From: Streptomyces alboniger
GTDB taxonomy: Bacteria; Actinomycetota; Actinomycetes; Streptomycetales; Streptomycetaceae
Length of the DNA stretch: 64,000 bases
Assembly (NCBI RefSeq): GCF_008704395.1
Contig: NZ_CP023695.1
Location: 5,766,001 to 5,830,000, forward strand
Reading direction: 5' to 3'
Part shown: positions 48,796 to 58,247 of the stretch, piece after piece
Numbering within the stretch: the first letter of the stretch is position 1
Layout: each line of letters starts with the position of its first letter
Notes under the pieces: generated by a model
Database searches by the model: none
Seen by the model: only the letters and a program-made list of their open reading frames with translations
What the model was told of the DNA's origin: nothing
Program-made: the position numbers and the translations under genes

Positions 48796-49527
48796 ATGCC
48801 GGAGGGTGCGGACGGCGCGGAGGGCGCGGAGGGCGCGGGTGCGCCGGGGGAGCGGGATCCTTGGGCTCCGCCCGCGGAGGACGTGAAGGGCGCGGGGGCG
48901 CGGCGGGGAGTGCCGGGTCCGGTCGGGCCGCCCGCGGCTCATGTCCAGTGGGCGGGGACGCCGATGCCGGGGGCCGCGGTGCCCCCGTCCCCGCCTTCGC
49001 CGACCGGGGGGCTGGGGGAGCCGGTGCCGCCGCCACCGATATCGCCGGACGGGCCGGGGCAGGCGGCGTACGGGTACCCGGGGCGGGGACCTGCCGGTTT
49101 CCAGGGGTACGAGGGTCAGGCGGGGCCCGCCGACCGGCAGGGTTACCCGGGCTGTCCGGGATACGCCGGATACCCGGGATACCAGGGCGGGCCGCCCGGA
49201 TACGGCTGGCCCTCCCTGCCGATGGCGCCCGCGAACGGCATGGGCGTGGCCGCACTCGTGCTCGGGATCATCGCCACAGTCGGCTTCTGTCTGGGGCCGC
49301 TGGCGGTCGTCCTCGGCGTCCTCGCGGTGGTCTTCGGCGCGGTGGGGCGCGGGAAGGCGCGGCGGGGAGAGGCGACGAACGGCGGCCAGGCGCTGGCGGG
49401 GATCATCTGCGGGTCGGTCGGCATCGTGCTGGGGGCGGCCTTCTTGGTGATCCTGATGACGATGCCGGAGGAGCCCGCGACGGACGCCCTGCGCTACGCC
49501 TCCACGGTGATCACAGCCAGGCCCTAG
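48796..49527 (+). CDS. DUF4190 membrane protein with Pro/Gly-rich N-terminus
   Basis: About 243 residues. The first ~140 are disordered, rich in Pro, Gly, Ala and Tyr (GYPGCPGYAGYPGYQGGPPG). They are followed by two membrane helices joined by a short basic loop (GVAALVLGIIATVGFCLGPL ... KARRGEATNGGQALAGIICG), the DUF4190 pattern. The ATG at 48796 has GAGG eight bases upstream; in-frame ATGs at 48766 and 48778 are alternatives. It is an inner-membrane protein of unknown function, common in Streptomyces. Confidence 0.82.
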   Translation: MPEGADGAEGAEGAGAPGERDPWAPPAEDVKGAGARRGVPGPVGPPAAHVQWAGTPMPGAAVPPSPPSPTGGLGEPVPPPPISPDGPGQAAYGYPGRGPAGFQGYEGQAGPADRQGYPGCPGYAGYPGYQGGPPGYGWPSLPMAPANGMGVAALVLGIIATVGFCLGPLAVVLGVLAVVFGAVGRGKARRGEATNGGQALAGIICGSVGIVLGAAFLVILMTMPEEPATDALRYASTVITARP

Positions 49528-49530
49528 GCC

Positions 49531-50124
49531 CTACCCCCGGCCCCCCTCACCCACGTCGCACCGCGAGGACAGGAGAGCCCGCGCTTCCATGAGCGCGAAC
49601 CCGAGGAGGTTCGGCCCCCGCCACCGCGCCGGGTCCAGGATCAGGGGGTCGTCCGCCGCGAGTCCCACCCCCCACACGCGGTCCAGCGGGCTCGCCTCCA
49701 CCAGCACCTGCCGCCCCGTCCCCGTGAGGAACTCCCTCAGTGCCGGGTCCGACGTGAACTTGTGGACGCTGCCCCGCACCACGATCTCGAACCGCTCCTG
49801 GGCCCAGGCCGCCTCGTCGAAGCCCCGCACACCCCGCCCCGCCTTCTTCGCCTCGGTGGGGGTCCGTGCCGCGAGGATCGCCCGCTCGGCGTCCGCGTCG
49901 GCGAAGAGGCGGGCCTTGGCCGCCATCATCCAGTGCTCCGCCGACGCGTACGTGACGCCGTCCACGGTGAAGGGCGAGGGCCACCACTGGCTGAGGCAGC
50001 TGCGGCCCAGGGAGCCGTCCCGCCTCGGGGTGTGGCCCCAGAAGTACAGGTACTCCACCGGCTCGCCCTCGCTCACCGCGCGGACCAGCGCGTCCACCGA
50101 GCGCACCGATTCGATCTTCGTCAT
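49531..50124 (-). CDS. NADAR-family protein (YbiA/RibX-like)
   Basis: A 197-residue NADAR fold protein. Hallmarks are EYLYFWGHTP, TYASAEHWMMAAKARLF and the C-terminal NLLGFALMEAR. Family members cleave N-glycosidic bonds in riboflavin-pathway intermediates or remove ADP-ribose from nucleic acid. No ADP-ribosyltransferase gene is adjacent, so a riboflavin-waste or repair-like role is as likely as an antitoxin one. The ATG at 50124 is used; an upstream ATG at 50154 is in frame, and neither has a strong ribosome site. Confidence 0.85.
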   Translation of the reverse strand: MTKIESVRSVDALVRAVSEGEPVEYLYFWGHTPRRDGSLGRSCLSQWWPSPFTVDGVTYASAEHWMMAAKARLFADADAERAILAARTPTEAKKAGRGVRGFDEAAWAQERFEIVVRGSVHKFTSDPALREFLTGTGRQVLVEASPLDRVWGVGLAADDPLILDPARWRGPNLLGFALMEARALLSSRCDVGEGGRG

Positions 50125-50234
50125 GCACGCGAGTCTGGCACGCACCACTGACACACCGTCCTGGGTTTTCCGGGACGACTCGACACCTGGTCGACAGATT
50201 CCGTCGCGTAACCAAAAGGCAACAACGGAATCAC

Positions 50235-50263
50235 TTGTTGGACTATCCCTGCTCTGTCAGGAT
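50235..50263 (+). promoter_or_regulatory. Possible sigma-70-type promoter of polyamine locus B
   Basis: TTGTTG at 50235-50240 and CAGGAT at 50258-50263 are 17 bases apart. The -10 matches the Streptomyces pattern in five of six positions and the -35 in four of six. It lies 69 bases before the start of the aldehyde dehydrogenase gene, in an A/T-richer part of the 207-base divergent gap 50125-50331. Confidence 0.45.
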
Positions 50264-50331
50264 CGGCACTCAAATCGATCTGGAGCTACGCCGACCCCTG
50301 TGGGACGGGGAGGGCGGCGGAGGAGAGCGTC

Positions 50332-51834
50332 ATGCACAACTTCCAGGCGCGGGACCATTTCGCGGACGGCGCGCAGTACATCGCCGGGCGGCTGACCAAG
50401 GGCACCTCGGGCCGGACCCACGCGGTCGTGGACCCGGCCACCGCCGAGGAGGTCTACTCGTACGAGCTGGCCGGAAGAGACGACGTCGACGCCGCCGTCG
50501 CCGCGGCGGCCGAGGCGTTCCCCGGCTGGGCGGGCGCCACCCCGGGCGAGCGCTCGGACGCCATGCACCGTTTCGCGGGCGTGCTGGCCGACCGCGCCGA
50601 GGAGTTCGCGCGGGCCGAGTCGGTGCAGTGCGGCAAGCCGATCAAGCTGAGCCGGGAGTTCGACGTGCCGGGCACCGTCGACAACACCGCCTTCTTCGCG
50701 GGCGCAGCCCGCCACCTCCAGGGCCAGTCGGCGGGTGAGTACACCGGGGACCACACCTCGTACGTACGCCGGGAGCCCATCGGCGTCGTCGGGTCCATCG
50801 CGCCCTGGAACTACCCGCTCCAGATGGCCGCCTGGAAGGTCCTGCCGGCGATCGCGGCCGGCAACACCATCGTGCTGAAGCCCGCCGAGCTGACCCCCTT
50901 CACCTCGCTCCTGTTCGCGCAGGCCGCCACCGAGGCCGGCATCCCGGACGGTGTCGTCAACATCGTCACGGGGGCCGGCAAGGACGCCGGTGAGCACCTC
51001 GTCGGACACCCTGACGTCGCCATGACGTCCTTCACCGGCTCCACCGGCGTCGGCAAGCGCGTCGCCGAGATCGCCACCGCCACCGTCAAGCGGCTGCACC
51101 TGGAACTCGGCGGCAAGGCGCCCTTCGTGGTGTTCGACGACGCCGACCTCGACGCCGCCGTGCACGGCGCGGTCGCCGGATCGCTCATCAACTCCGGACA
51201 GGACTGCACGGCCGCCACGCGCGCGTACGTCCAGCGTCCGCTCTACGACGCGTTCGTGGAGGGCGTCGCCGACCTCATGAGGAGCGTGCGGCTCGGCGAC
51301 CCGTTCGACCCGAACACCGACATGGGGCCCCTCATCTCGCATGCCCACCGCGACCGCGTCGCCGGCTTCGTCGACCGGGCCCGCTCCTACGCGCGCGTGG
51401 TGACCGGCGGCGAGGCGCTCGCGCACCCCGGCGCCTTCTACCGGCCGACGCTCGTCGTGGACGCCGCGCAGGACAGCGAGATCGTCCAGTCCGAGATATT
51501 CGGACCCGTGCTCGTCGTACTGCCCTTCGACAGTGACGACGAGGGCATCCGCCTCGCCAACGACACCCCCTACGGCCTCGCCGCCTCCGCCTGGAGCCGC
51601 GACGTGTACCGCGCGGGCCGCGCCACCCGCGAGATCAAGGCCGGCTGCGTCTGGGTCAACGACCACATCCCGATCCTCAGCGAGATGCCGCACGGCGGCT
51701 ACAAGGCCTCGGGCTACGGCAAGGACATGTCCGTGTACTCATTCGAGGAGTACACGCAGGTGAAGCACGTCATGTTCGACAACACCGCGGTGGTCCGCAA
51801 GGACTGGCACCGCACGATCTTCGGGGACCGATAG
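50332..51834 (+). CDS. Gamma-aminobutyraldehyde dehydrogenase (locus B)
   Basis: A 500-residue aldehyde dehydrogenase. The catalytic Cys is in INSGQDCTAATRAY and the Glu in HLELGGKAPFVVF; WNYPLQMAAWK and YKASGYGKDMSVYSFEEY are characteristic of the PatD/aminobutyraldehyde group. The ATG follows GGAGGAGAG. It heads an operon with a polyamine-binding lipoprotein, an ABC transporter and an FAD amine oxidase, so it should oxidise 4-aminobutanal to GABA. It is a paralogue of the enzyme at 21632, with ~20 extra residues. Confidence 0.92.
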   Translation: MHNFQARDHFADGAQYIAGRLTKGTSGRTHAVVDPATAEEVYSYELAGRDDVDAAVAAAAEAFPGWAGATPGERSDAMHRFAGVLADRAEEFARAESVQCGKPIKLSREFDVPGTVDNTAFFAGAARHLQGQSAGEYTGDHTSYVRREPIGVVGSIAPWNYPLQMAAWKVLPAIAAGNTIVLKPAELTPFTSLLFAQAATEAGIPDGVVNIVTGAGKDAGEHLVGHPDVAMTSFTGSTGVGKRVAEIATATVKRLHLELGGKAPFVVFDDADLDAAVHGAVAGSLINSGQDCTAATRAYVQRPLYDAFVEGVADLMRSVRLGDPFDPNTDMGPLISHAHRDRVAGFVDRARSYARVVTGGEALAHPGAFYRPTLVVDAAQDSEIVQSEIFGPVLVVLPFDSDDEGIRLANDTPYGLAASAWSRDVYRAGRATREIKAGCVWVNDHIPILSEMPHGGYKASGYGKDMSVYSFEEYTQVKHVMFDNTAVVRKDWHRTIFGDR

Positions 51835-51888
51835 TCAGTAGGCCGCACGACCGGCGGCCGCATTCCTCCCGAAAGGGCAACCACGCGC

Positions 51889-53136
51889 ATGGAGCAGTAC
51901 GAGCCCCCCCAGTCCCCGGCCCAACTGGCCGCCATGCACCGCAGCCTGAGGAACGGCAGGGGGTCCCTGACCCGCCGCTCCCTGCTGCGCGCCGCCACAA
52001 CGGGCGCGCTCGCCGCCGGTGGACTCGGCGCCCTGAGTGCCTGCGGGATCCCCGCTGCGGGCAAGGGCCAGGGTGACGTCTCGTCCGAGGACCACTCGGC
52101 CACGGAGAAGCGGCTCACCTTCTCCAACTGGACCGAGTACATGGACGTCGACGAGAAGGACAAGAACCGGCGGCCCACCCTGGCGGCGTTCACGGAACGC
52201 ACCGGGATCGAGGTCAAGTACACCGAGGACATCAACGACAACGTCGAGTTCTTCGGGAAGATCAAGCCGCAGCTCGCCGCGGGCCAGGACACCGGCCGTG
52301 ACCTCATCTGCGTCACGGACTGGCTCGCGGCACGGCTCATCCGTTTCGGGTGGGTCCAGAAACTGGACGCGGCCAACCTGCCGCACGCGTACACCAACCT
52401 GTCGTCCCAGTTCCGCGACCCCGACTGGGACCCGGGCCGGGCCTACTCGTATCCCTGGACCGGCATCTCCGCCGTCATCGCGTACAACAAGAAGGCGACC
52501 GGCGGGAAGAAGGTCACCTCGGTGTCGCAGCTGCTCGACGACCCGAAGCTCAAGGGGCGCGTCGGATTCCTCTCCGAGATGCGCGACACCGTCGGCATGA
52601 CGCTCCTCGACATGGGCAAGGACCCCGCGGACTTCAGCGACGACGACTACGACGCGGCCATCGCCCGTCTCCAGAAGGCCGTCGACAAGAGGCAGATCCG
52701 CCGCTTCACCGGCAACGACTACACCTCGGACCTCGCCAAGGGCGACATCGCCGCCTGCGTCGGCTGGGCCGGTGACATCGTGCAGCTCAAGGCCGACAAC
52801 CCGGACATCGACTTCCACATCCCGGACGCGGGTTACATCACGTCCACGGACAATCTGCTGGTCCCGAACAAGGCGCGGCACAAGAGCAACGCCGAGCGGC
52901 TCATCGACTACTACTACGAACCCGAGCCGGCGGCCCGCCTCGCCGCGTACATCAACTACGTGTGCCCGGTGGACGGAGTGCGGGACTCCCTCGCGAAGAT
53001 CGACAAGGGCGCGGCGTCGAACCCGTTGATCATCCCCGACAAGGAGATGAAGGAGAAGTCCCGGGCGTTCCGGTCGCTGACTCCGAAGGAAGAGACCGCG
53101 TACGAGGAGAAGTTCGCGAAGCTGACCGGCGTGTGA
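51889..53136 (+). CDS. Polyamine ABC transporter substrate-binding lipoprotein (locus B)
   Basis: A 415-residue PotD/PotF-like protein. The N-terminus has a twin-arginine-type start (TRRSLLRAATTG) and a lipobox ending in LSAC near residue 49, so it should be a lipoprotein anchored outside the membrane. The mature part begins LTFSNWTEYMDVDEKDK and includes RRFTGNDYTSDLAKGD. It lies 54 bases after the aldehyde dehydrogenase, and its own ATPase and permeases follow. It is clearly homologous to the orphan binding protein at 25979. Confidence 0.92.
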   Translation: MEQYEPPQSPAQLAAMHRSLRNGRGSLTRRSLLRAATTGALAAGGLGALSACGIPAAGKGQGDVSSEDHSATEKRLTFSNWTEYMDVDEKDKNRRPTLAAFTERTGIEVKYTEDINDNVEFFGKIKPQLAAGQDTGRDLICVTDWLAARLIRFGWVQKLDAANLPHAYTNLSSQFRDPDWDPGRAYSYPWTGISAVIAYNKKATGGKKVTSVSQLLDDPKLKGRVGFLSEMRDTVGMTLLDMGKDPADFSDDDYDAAIARLQKAVDKRQIRRFTGNDYTSDLAKGDIAACVGWAGDIVQLKADNPDIDFHIPDAGYITSTDNLLVPNKARHKSNAERLIDYYYEPEPAARLAAYINYVCPVDGVRDSLAKIDKGAASNPLIIPDKEMKEKSRAFRSLTPKEETAYEEKFAKLTGV

Positions 53137-53172
53137 CGCCGCGTGGGCTGTGGCCGCCTGAACCTGCGGACC

Positions 53173-53216
53173 CGTGTGGCTGGTCGCGCAGTTCCCCGCG
53201 CCCCTGAAGGGGCGCC
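53173..53216. repeat. Streptomyces-type intergenic palindromic repeat with hairpin (copy 2)
   Basis: This repeats the element at 23085-23127: TGGTCGCGCAGTTCCCCG followed by the hairpin GCGCCCC-TGAA-GGGGCGC (53198-53215). Here it lies between the binding-protein gene and the ATPase gene inside one operon. It could reduce downstream expression, so that the binding protein is made in excess over the membrane components. Confidence 0.75.
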
Positions 53217-53250
53217 TCCGTTGCCCCTCTACTCTCCCCTGGACCCCCTC

Positions 53251-54411
53251 ATGACGACTGCTCAAGAACACGGCGGCGACGTCCGTCTCACCGGGATCAG
53301 CAAGACGTACGGCTCCTTCACCGCCGTACACCCGCTCGACCTCACCGTGCCGCAGGGCTCCTTCTTCGCGCTGCTCGGCGCATCCGGCTGCGGCAAGACC
53401 ACCACGCTCCGCATGATCGCCGGCCTGGAGGAGCCCAGTTCGGGCACCGTCCGGCTCGGCGACCAGGACGTCACGGCCCTGCCGCCGTACAAGCGGCCCG
53501 TGAACACCGTCTTCCAGTCGTACGCGCTCTTCCCGCACCTGGACATCTTCGAGAACGTCGCCTTCGGCCTGCGCCGCCGCGGCATCAAGTCCGTGAAGAA
53601 GCAGGTCGGCGAGATGCTCGACCTCGTCCAGCTCGGCGAGCAGGCCCGCAAGAAGCCGCACCAGCTCTCCGGCGGCCAGCAGCAGCGCGTCGCCGTCGCC
53701 CGCGCGCTCATCAACCACCCCAAGGTGCTCCTCCTCGACGAGCCCCTCGGCGCCCTCGACCTGAAGCTGCGCCGCCAGATGCAGCTGGAGCTGAAGCGCA
53801 TCCAGACCGAGGTCGGCATCACGTTCGTACACGTCACGCACGACCAGGAGGAGGCCATGACGATGGCCGACACCGTGGCCGTGATGAACGGCGGCCGCGT
53901 CGAACAGCTCGGCGCCCCGGCCGACCTCTACGAGAACCCGCGCACCACCTTCGTCGCCAACTTCCTCGGCACCTCCAACTTCATCGAGGCGGAGGTCGCC
54001 GCGGAGAGCGGCGACGACCTGGTCGTGAAGGCGGGCGACTGCAAGCTGACACTGCCCACCGCCCGGTGCAGCGGCCCCACCGCGACCGGCGGCAAGGTCC
54101 TGGTCGGCATCCGCCCCGAGAAGATCTCCCTCACACACGCCGACGACGCGGGGCGGATCCCCGAGGGCCGCAACCGCATCACCGGACGCATCGCCGACAG
54201 CAGCTTCATCGGCGTATCGACGCAGTACGTCGTGCACAGCCCGGTCTGCCCCTCCTTCGAGGTGTACGCGCAGAACATCGAGCGCGACGGCCGCCTCACC
54301 CCGGGCGCCGAGGTCGTCCTGCACTGGAACCCCGCGCACACCTTCGGCCTCGACGCCGCCCAGGACGTCGAGGCGGGCGTCGAGAAGGTCGAGGAGGACG
54401 CCTCCGCATGA
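53251..54411 (+). CDS. potA: Polyamine ABC transporter ATP-binding protein
   Basis: A 386-residue PotA-type ATPase. Walker A is [10 protein letters not shown]-loop FQSYALFPH, signature LSGGQQQRV, Walker [12 protein letters not shown] and H-loop VTHDQEEAM. The C-terminal TOBE domain includes [10 protein letters not shown]. It energises uptake of putrescine or spermidine through the two permeases that follow. The ATG at 53251 lacks a strong ribosome site. The stop overlaps the next ATG (ATGA). Confidence 0.93.
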   Translation: MTTAQEHGGDVRLTGISKTYGSFTAVHPLDLTVPQGSFFALLGASGCGKTTTLRMIAGLEEPSSGTVRLGDQDVTALPPYKRPVNTVFQSYALFPHLDIFENVAFGLRRRGIKSVKKQVGEMLDLVQLGEQARKKPHQLSGGQQQRVAVARALINHPKVLLLDEPLGALDLKLRRQMQLELKRIQTEVGITFVHVTHDQEEAMTMADTVAVMNGGRVEQLGAPADLYENPRTTFVANFLGTSNFIEAEVAAESGDDLVVKAGDCKLTLPTARCSGPTATGGKVLVGIRPEKISLTHADDAGRIPEGRNRITGRIADSSFIGVSTQYVVHSPVCPSFEVYAQNIERDGRLTPGAEVVLHWNPAHTFGLDAAQDVEAGVEKVEEDASA

Positions 54412-55346
54412 CGACGACCCGCACCGAAGCGCCGCCGGCGAAGGACCCCGCGGACCCGGCCCCCGCACCCCGGGGGTCCCGCGGGCGCGGCCGCCTCGTC
54501 CCCTACTGGCTGCTGCTCCCCGGCATCCTCTGGCTCATCGTCTTCTTCGCGCTGCCGCTGGTCTACCAGGCGTCGACGTCCGTACAGACCGGGTCGCTCG
54601 AAGAGGGCTTCAAGGTCACCTGGCACTTCGCCACCTACTGGGATGCGCTCACCGACTACTGGCCGCAATTTCTGCGCTCGGTGCTCTACGCGGGTGCCGC
54701 CACGGTTCTGTGCCTGCTGCTCGGCTATCCGCTCGCCTATCTGATCGCGTTCCGCGCGGGCCGCTGGCGCAACCTCATCCTCGTGCTGGTCATCGCACCG
54801 TTCTTCACCAGCTTCCTGATCCGTACGCTGGCCTGGAAGACGATCCTCGCGGACGGCGGCCCCGTCGTGGGCGCCCTCAACTCCCTGCACGTCCTGGACG
54901 TCACCAGCTGGCTGGGCGCCACCGACGGCGACCGGGTCCTCGCCACACCGCTCGCGGTGATCTGCGGACTCACGTACAACTTCCTGCCGTTCATGATCCT
55001 GCCGCTCTACACCTCGCTGGAGCGCATCGACGGACGGCTGCACGAGGCGGCCGGTGATCTCTACGCCAAGCCGTCCACGACCTTCCGCAAGGTGACGTTC
55101 CCGCTCTCCATGCCGGGCGTCGTCTCCGGAACGCTGCTGACCTTCATCCCGGCGGCGGGCGACTACGTGAACGCGGATCTGCTCGGATCGACCGACACCC
55201 GCATGGTCGGAAACGTCATCCAGACGCAGTTCCTGCGCATTCTGGACTATCCGACCGCGGCAGCCCTGTCCTTCATCCTCATGGCCGCCATTCTCCTCAT
55301 GGTGACCTTCTACATCCGCAAGTCGGGGACGGAGGATCTCGTCTGA
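54408..55346 (+). CDS. potB: Polyamine ABC transporter permease 1
   Basis: A 312-residue membrane protein of the PotB/PotH type. After a Pro-rich 35-residue tail there are six hydrophobic segments. The EAA loop for the ATPase is HEAAGDLYAKPSTTFRKV (about residue 215). The ATG overlaps the ATPase stop by four bases and the stop overlaps the next permease ATG by one, so the three proteins are coupled. Confidence 0.93.
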   Translation: MTTTRTEAPPAKDPADPAPAPRGSRGRGRLVPYWLLLPGILWLIVFFALPLVYQASTSVQTGSLEEGFKVTWHFATYWDALTDYWPQFLRSVLYAGAATVLCLLLGYPLAYLIAFRAGRWRNLILVLVIAPFFTSFLIRTLAWKTILADGGPVVGALNSLHVLDVTSWLGATDGDRVLATPLAVICGLTYNFLPFMILPLYTSLERIDGRLHEAAGDLYAKPSTTFRKVTFPLSMPGVVSGTLLTFIPAAGDYVNADLLGSTDTRMVGNVIQTQFLRILDYPTAAALSFILMAAILLMVTFYIRKSGTEDLV

Positions 55347-56146
55347 TGGCCATTCTTCGCTGGCTGCGGCGCAATCTCGTCGTCATCGCGGGCCTGTGCA
55401 CGCTCGCCTATCTGCTCCTGCCGAACGTCATCGTCACGGTCTTCTCCTTCAACAAACCGAAGGGCCGCTTCAATTACTCCTGGCAGGAGTTCTCCACCGA
55501 CGCGTGGCAGAACCCGTGCGATGTCGCCGACATGTGCGGATCGCTCTCCCTGAGCCTCCAGATCGCCACCTGGGCCACGATCGGCGCGACCGTACTCGGC
55601 ACGATGATCGCCTTCGCCCTCGTGCGCTACCGCTTCCGGGCACGCGGCGCCATCAACTCCCTGATCTTCCTGCCGATGGCGATGCCCGAGGTCGTCATGG
55701 CCGCCTCGCTGCTCACGCTCTTCCTCAACATGGGCGCCCAGCTCGGCTTCTGGACGGTCCTCATCGCCCACATCATGTTCTGCCTCAGCTTCGTGGTGAC
55801 CGCCGTCAAGGCGCGCGTCATGTCGATGGATCCCCGTCTGGAACAGGCCGCGCAGGACCTCTACGCGGGCCCCGTGCAGACCTTCCTGAGGGTCACGCTG
55901 CCGATCGCCGCCCCCGGCATCGCGGCGGGCGCGCTGCTCGCCTTCGCGCTCTCCTTCGACGACTTCATCATCACGAACTTCAACGCGGGCTCGACCGTGA
56001 CATTCCCCATGTTCGTCTGGGGATCCGCACAGCGTGGCACGCCCGTTCAGATCAATGTGATCGGTACGGCGATGTTCCTCGTCGCCGTGCTCCTGGTGCT
56101 CGCCGGAATGCTGATCGGCAAGCGCCGCAACAAACAGTCCCGGTAA
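55346..56146 (+). CDS. potC: Polyamine ABC transporter permease 2
   Basis: A 266-residue PotC/PotI-type permease with six hydrophobic segments. The EAA-type loop is EQAAQDLYAGPVQTFLRV, followed by the family-typical LSFDDFIITNFNAG. It starts on the last base of the first permease gene. It completes a PotABCD-type importer with the lipoprotein at 51889. The next gene starts 29 bases later, so the oxidase is probably in the same operon. Confidence 0.93.
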   Translation: MAILRWLRRNLVVIAGLCTLAYLLLPNVIVTVFSFNKPKGRFNYSWQEFSTDAWQNPCDVADMCGSLSLSLQIATWATIGATVLGTMIAFALVRYRFRARGAINSLIFLPMAMPEVVMAASLLTLFLNMGAQLGFWTVLIAHIMFCLSFVVTAVKARVMSMDPRLEQAAQDLYAGPVQTFLRVTLPIAAPGIAAGALLAFALSFDDFIITNFNAGSTVTFPMFVWGSAQRGTPVQINVIGTAMFLVAVLLVLAGMLIGKRRNKQSR

Positions 56147-56175
56147 TTCCCGCCGTTTCAGAAGGAGTGGAAATC

Positions 56176-57594
56176 ATGGCCCCTAGCGCCATGACCCGTT
56201 GGACCAAGTCCCTCTCCGACGCCCAGCCGGTCCCGTACTGGCTGGACGACCCCGGCAAGCCCGCCCCCGAGCCCGCCCTCACCGGCGACGACCGATGCGA
56301 CCTCCTCGTCGTCGGCGGCGGCTACAGCGGACTGTGGACCGCCCTCAACGCCAAGGAGCGCGACCCGCACCGCGACGTCGTCCTCGTCGAGGGCCGCGAA
56401 GCGGGCTGGGCCGCCTCGGGCCGCAACGGCGGCTTCTGCGCAGCCTCCCTCACCCACGGCGTCGCCAACGGCCTGTCCCGCTGGCCCGGTGAGATCGAGA
56501 AGCTGGAGGAGCTGGGCGCCCGCAACCTCGACGAGATCGAGGCGGCCGTCAAGCGCTACTCCATCGCCTGCGACTTCGAGCGCACCGGCGAGATCGACGT
56601 CGCCACCGAGCCGCACCAGGTGGCCGAACTCCACGAGATGTACGAGGAGATGGCCGCCCACGGCCTGGCGGGCGGCGCCGAACTGCTCGACGCCGACGCC
56701 GTGCGCGCGCAGGTCGACTCGCCGACCTTCCTCGGCGGCCTGTGGGACCGCGACGGCGTCGCCATGCTGCACCCGGCGAAGCTGGCGTGGGGCCTGAAGC
56801 GGGCCTGCCTGGAGAAGGGCGTACGCGTCTACGAGCACACGCCCGCCCTGGAACTGGCACGGACCGGCGCGGGGATGGCGGTCCGCACCCCGTACGGCCG
56901 GGTCTTCGCCCGCCAGGTGGCGCTCGCCACGAACATCTTCCCCTCGCTGGTCAAGCGCGTCCGCGCGTACACCGTGCCGGTCTACGACTACGCGCTGATG
57001 ACCGAGCCGCTGACCGACGACCAGCTGGCCGCGATCGGCTGGCACAACCGGCAGGGACTCGGCGACAGCGCCAACCAGTTCCACTACTTCCGGCTCTCCG
57101 CCGACAACCGCATCCTGTGGGGCGGCTACGACGCGATCTATCCGTACGGCGGGAAGGTGCGCGCCGAGTACGACCACCGGCCCGAGACGTACGCGAAGCT
57201 CGCCCGGCACTTCTTCACCTGCTTCCCGCAGCTGGAGGGGGTTCGCTTCACGCACGCGTGGGGCGGCGCGATCGACACGTGCTCGCGCTTCTCGGCGTTC
57301 TTCGGCACGGCCCACCAGGGCCGCGTCGCGTACGCGGCGGGCTACACCGGCCTCGGCGTCGGGGCCACCCGGTTCGGCGCCGACGTGATGCTCGACCTGC
57401 TCTCCGGTGAGCGCACGGAACGCACGAGCCTGGAGATGGTCCGCACGAAGCCGCTGCCGTTCCCGCCCGAGCCGTTCGCCTGGACGGGCGTCGCGCTGAC
57501 CAAGTGGTCGCTCGCCCGCTCCGACGCCAACGGCGGCAGGCGGAACCTCTGGCTCAAGACGATGGACAAGCTGGGGCTCGGCTTCGACAGCTGA
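56176..57594 (+). CDS. FAD-dependent amine oxidase (gamma-glutamylputrescine oxidase/PuuB-like)
   Basis: A 472-residue DAO-family flavoenzyme. The dinucleotide-binding motif is VVGGGYSGLWTAL near residue 40. It also has AGWAASGRNGGFC, which is close to the PuuB/OrdL pattern, and a C-terminal AYAAGYTGLGVGATRFGAD. It should oxidise a primary amine such as putrescine or its gamma-glutamyl form to an aldehyde with hydrogen peroxide. The aldehyde dehydrogenase at the head of the operon would then act. The ATG follows GAAGGAG. No gamma-glutamylputrescine synthetase is in the window. Confidence 0.88.
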   Translation: MAPSAMTRWTKSLSDAQPVPYWLDDPGKPAPEPALTGDDRCDLLVVGGGYSGLWTALNAKERDPHRDVVLVEGREAGWAASGRNGGFCAASLTHGVANGLSRWPGEIEKLEELGARNLDEIEAAVKRYSIACDFERTGEIDVATEPHQVAELHEMYEEMAAHGLAGGAELLDADAVRAQVDSPTFLGGLWDRDGVAMLHPAKLAWGLKRACLEKGVRVYEHTPALELARTGAGMAVRTPYGRVFARQVALATNIFPSLVKRVRAYTVPVYDYALMTEPLTDDQLAAIGWHNRQGLGDSANQFHYFRLSADNRILWGGYDAIYPYGGKVRAEYDHRPETYAKLARHFFTCFPQLEGVRFTHAWGGAIDTCSRFSAFFGTAHQGRVAYAAGYTGLGVGATRFGADVMLDLLSGERTERTSLEMVRTKPLPFPPEPFAWTGVALTKWSLARSDANGGRRNLWLKTMDKLGLGFDS

Positions 57595-57751
57595 AGTGGC
57601 GTCTGTGCCGGCTGAACCGGCGTACGCCCCACCGCCGCGGCGCGAGCCGCTTCACTACCAACAAGTAGCCGAACCCGCGTAATGCCCGGCTCCCGGGCCC
57701 CTCTCACCAGTGACACGCACAGCCGTCACCGGGAAACAGGGAGGTCCAGCC

Positions 57752-58219
57752 ATGACTGGCTCGGGAGCGAGGTCGGCGCTCGAATGGCTCGTATCGGTGG
57801 CACCGGATCCGGACGCCTGCCGATGGGAATGGGAGCGCAACCCGTACGGCGTCGCGCTCCTGCCCGCCGGCAGGCGCTGGGACGTGCTGATTCTCCCCGG
57901 CGAGCTGGGCCACCCCACGCTCGACGTGCTGACCTGCTGCACCGACCGCCCGGGGCCGGTGCTCGCCGACTTCGGCGACTCGCGCATGGGCTTCTTCGTA
58001 CCGGCGGGCACGGTCGCCCACTGGCTCGGCACGGGGGTGCGCGGCGCGGGCCGCGGCACCTGGATCGTCGTGCCCTACCCCGGGCGGGTGACGGGCGGCG
58101 TGCGCTGGCTGGTCCCCCCGGACGGATCGGGCACGCTGACGGACCCGGCGCTGCTCGAACTGGCGATGCACGAGGCGGCTGCGGGCCTCGCGCGGGAGAC
58201 CCGGGACGAGGAGGCGTGA
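57752..58219 (+). CDS. Small protein resembling an isolated prim-pol N-terminal domain
   Basis: A 155-residue soluble protein. The pattern ALEWLVSVAPDPDACRWEWE, then ALLPAGRRWDVLILPGELG and MGFFVPAGTVAHWLG, resembles the N-terminal part of Streptomyces proteins annotated as bifunctional DNA primase/polymerase. It is much shorter than a full domain and shows no clear catalytic triad. The ATG at 57752 has GGGAGG just upstream. It stands alone after the oxidase and converges with the PAP2 gene. A replication role should not be assumed. Confidence 0.6.
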   Translation: MTGSGARSALEWLVSVAPDPDACRWEWERNPYGVALLPAGRRWDVLILPGELGHPTLDVLTCCTDRPGPVLADFGDSRMGFFVPAGTVAHWLGTGVRGAGRGTWIVVPYPGRVTGGVRWLVPPDGSGTLTDPALLELAMHEAAAGLARETRDEEA

Positions 58220-58247
58220 GCCACCCCGGCTCCGGCTCCTCGGCCCC

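Noticed and set aside
49531..50124. NADAR protein as half of a DarT/NADAR-type toxin-antitoxin pair
   Set aside because: No ADP-ribosyltransferase gene is adjacent; neighbours are a DUF4190 membrane protein and an aldehyde dehydrogenase.
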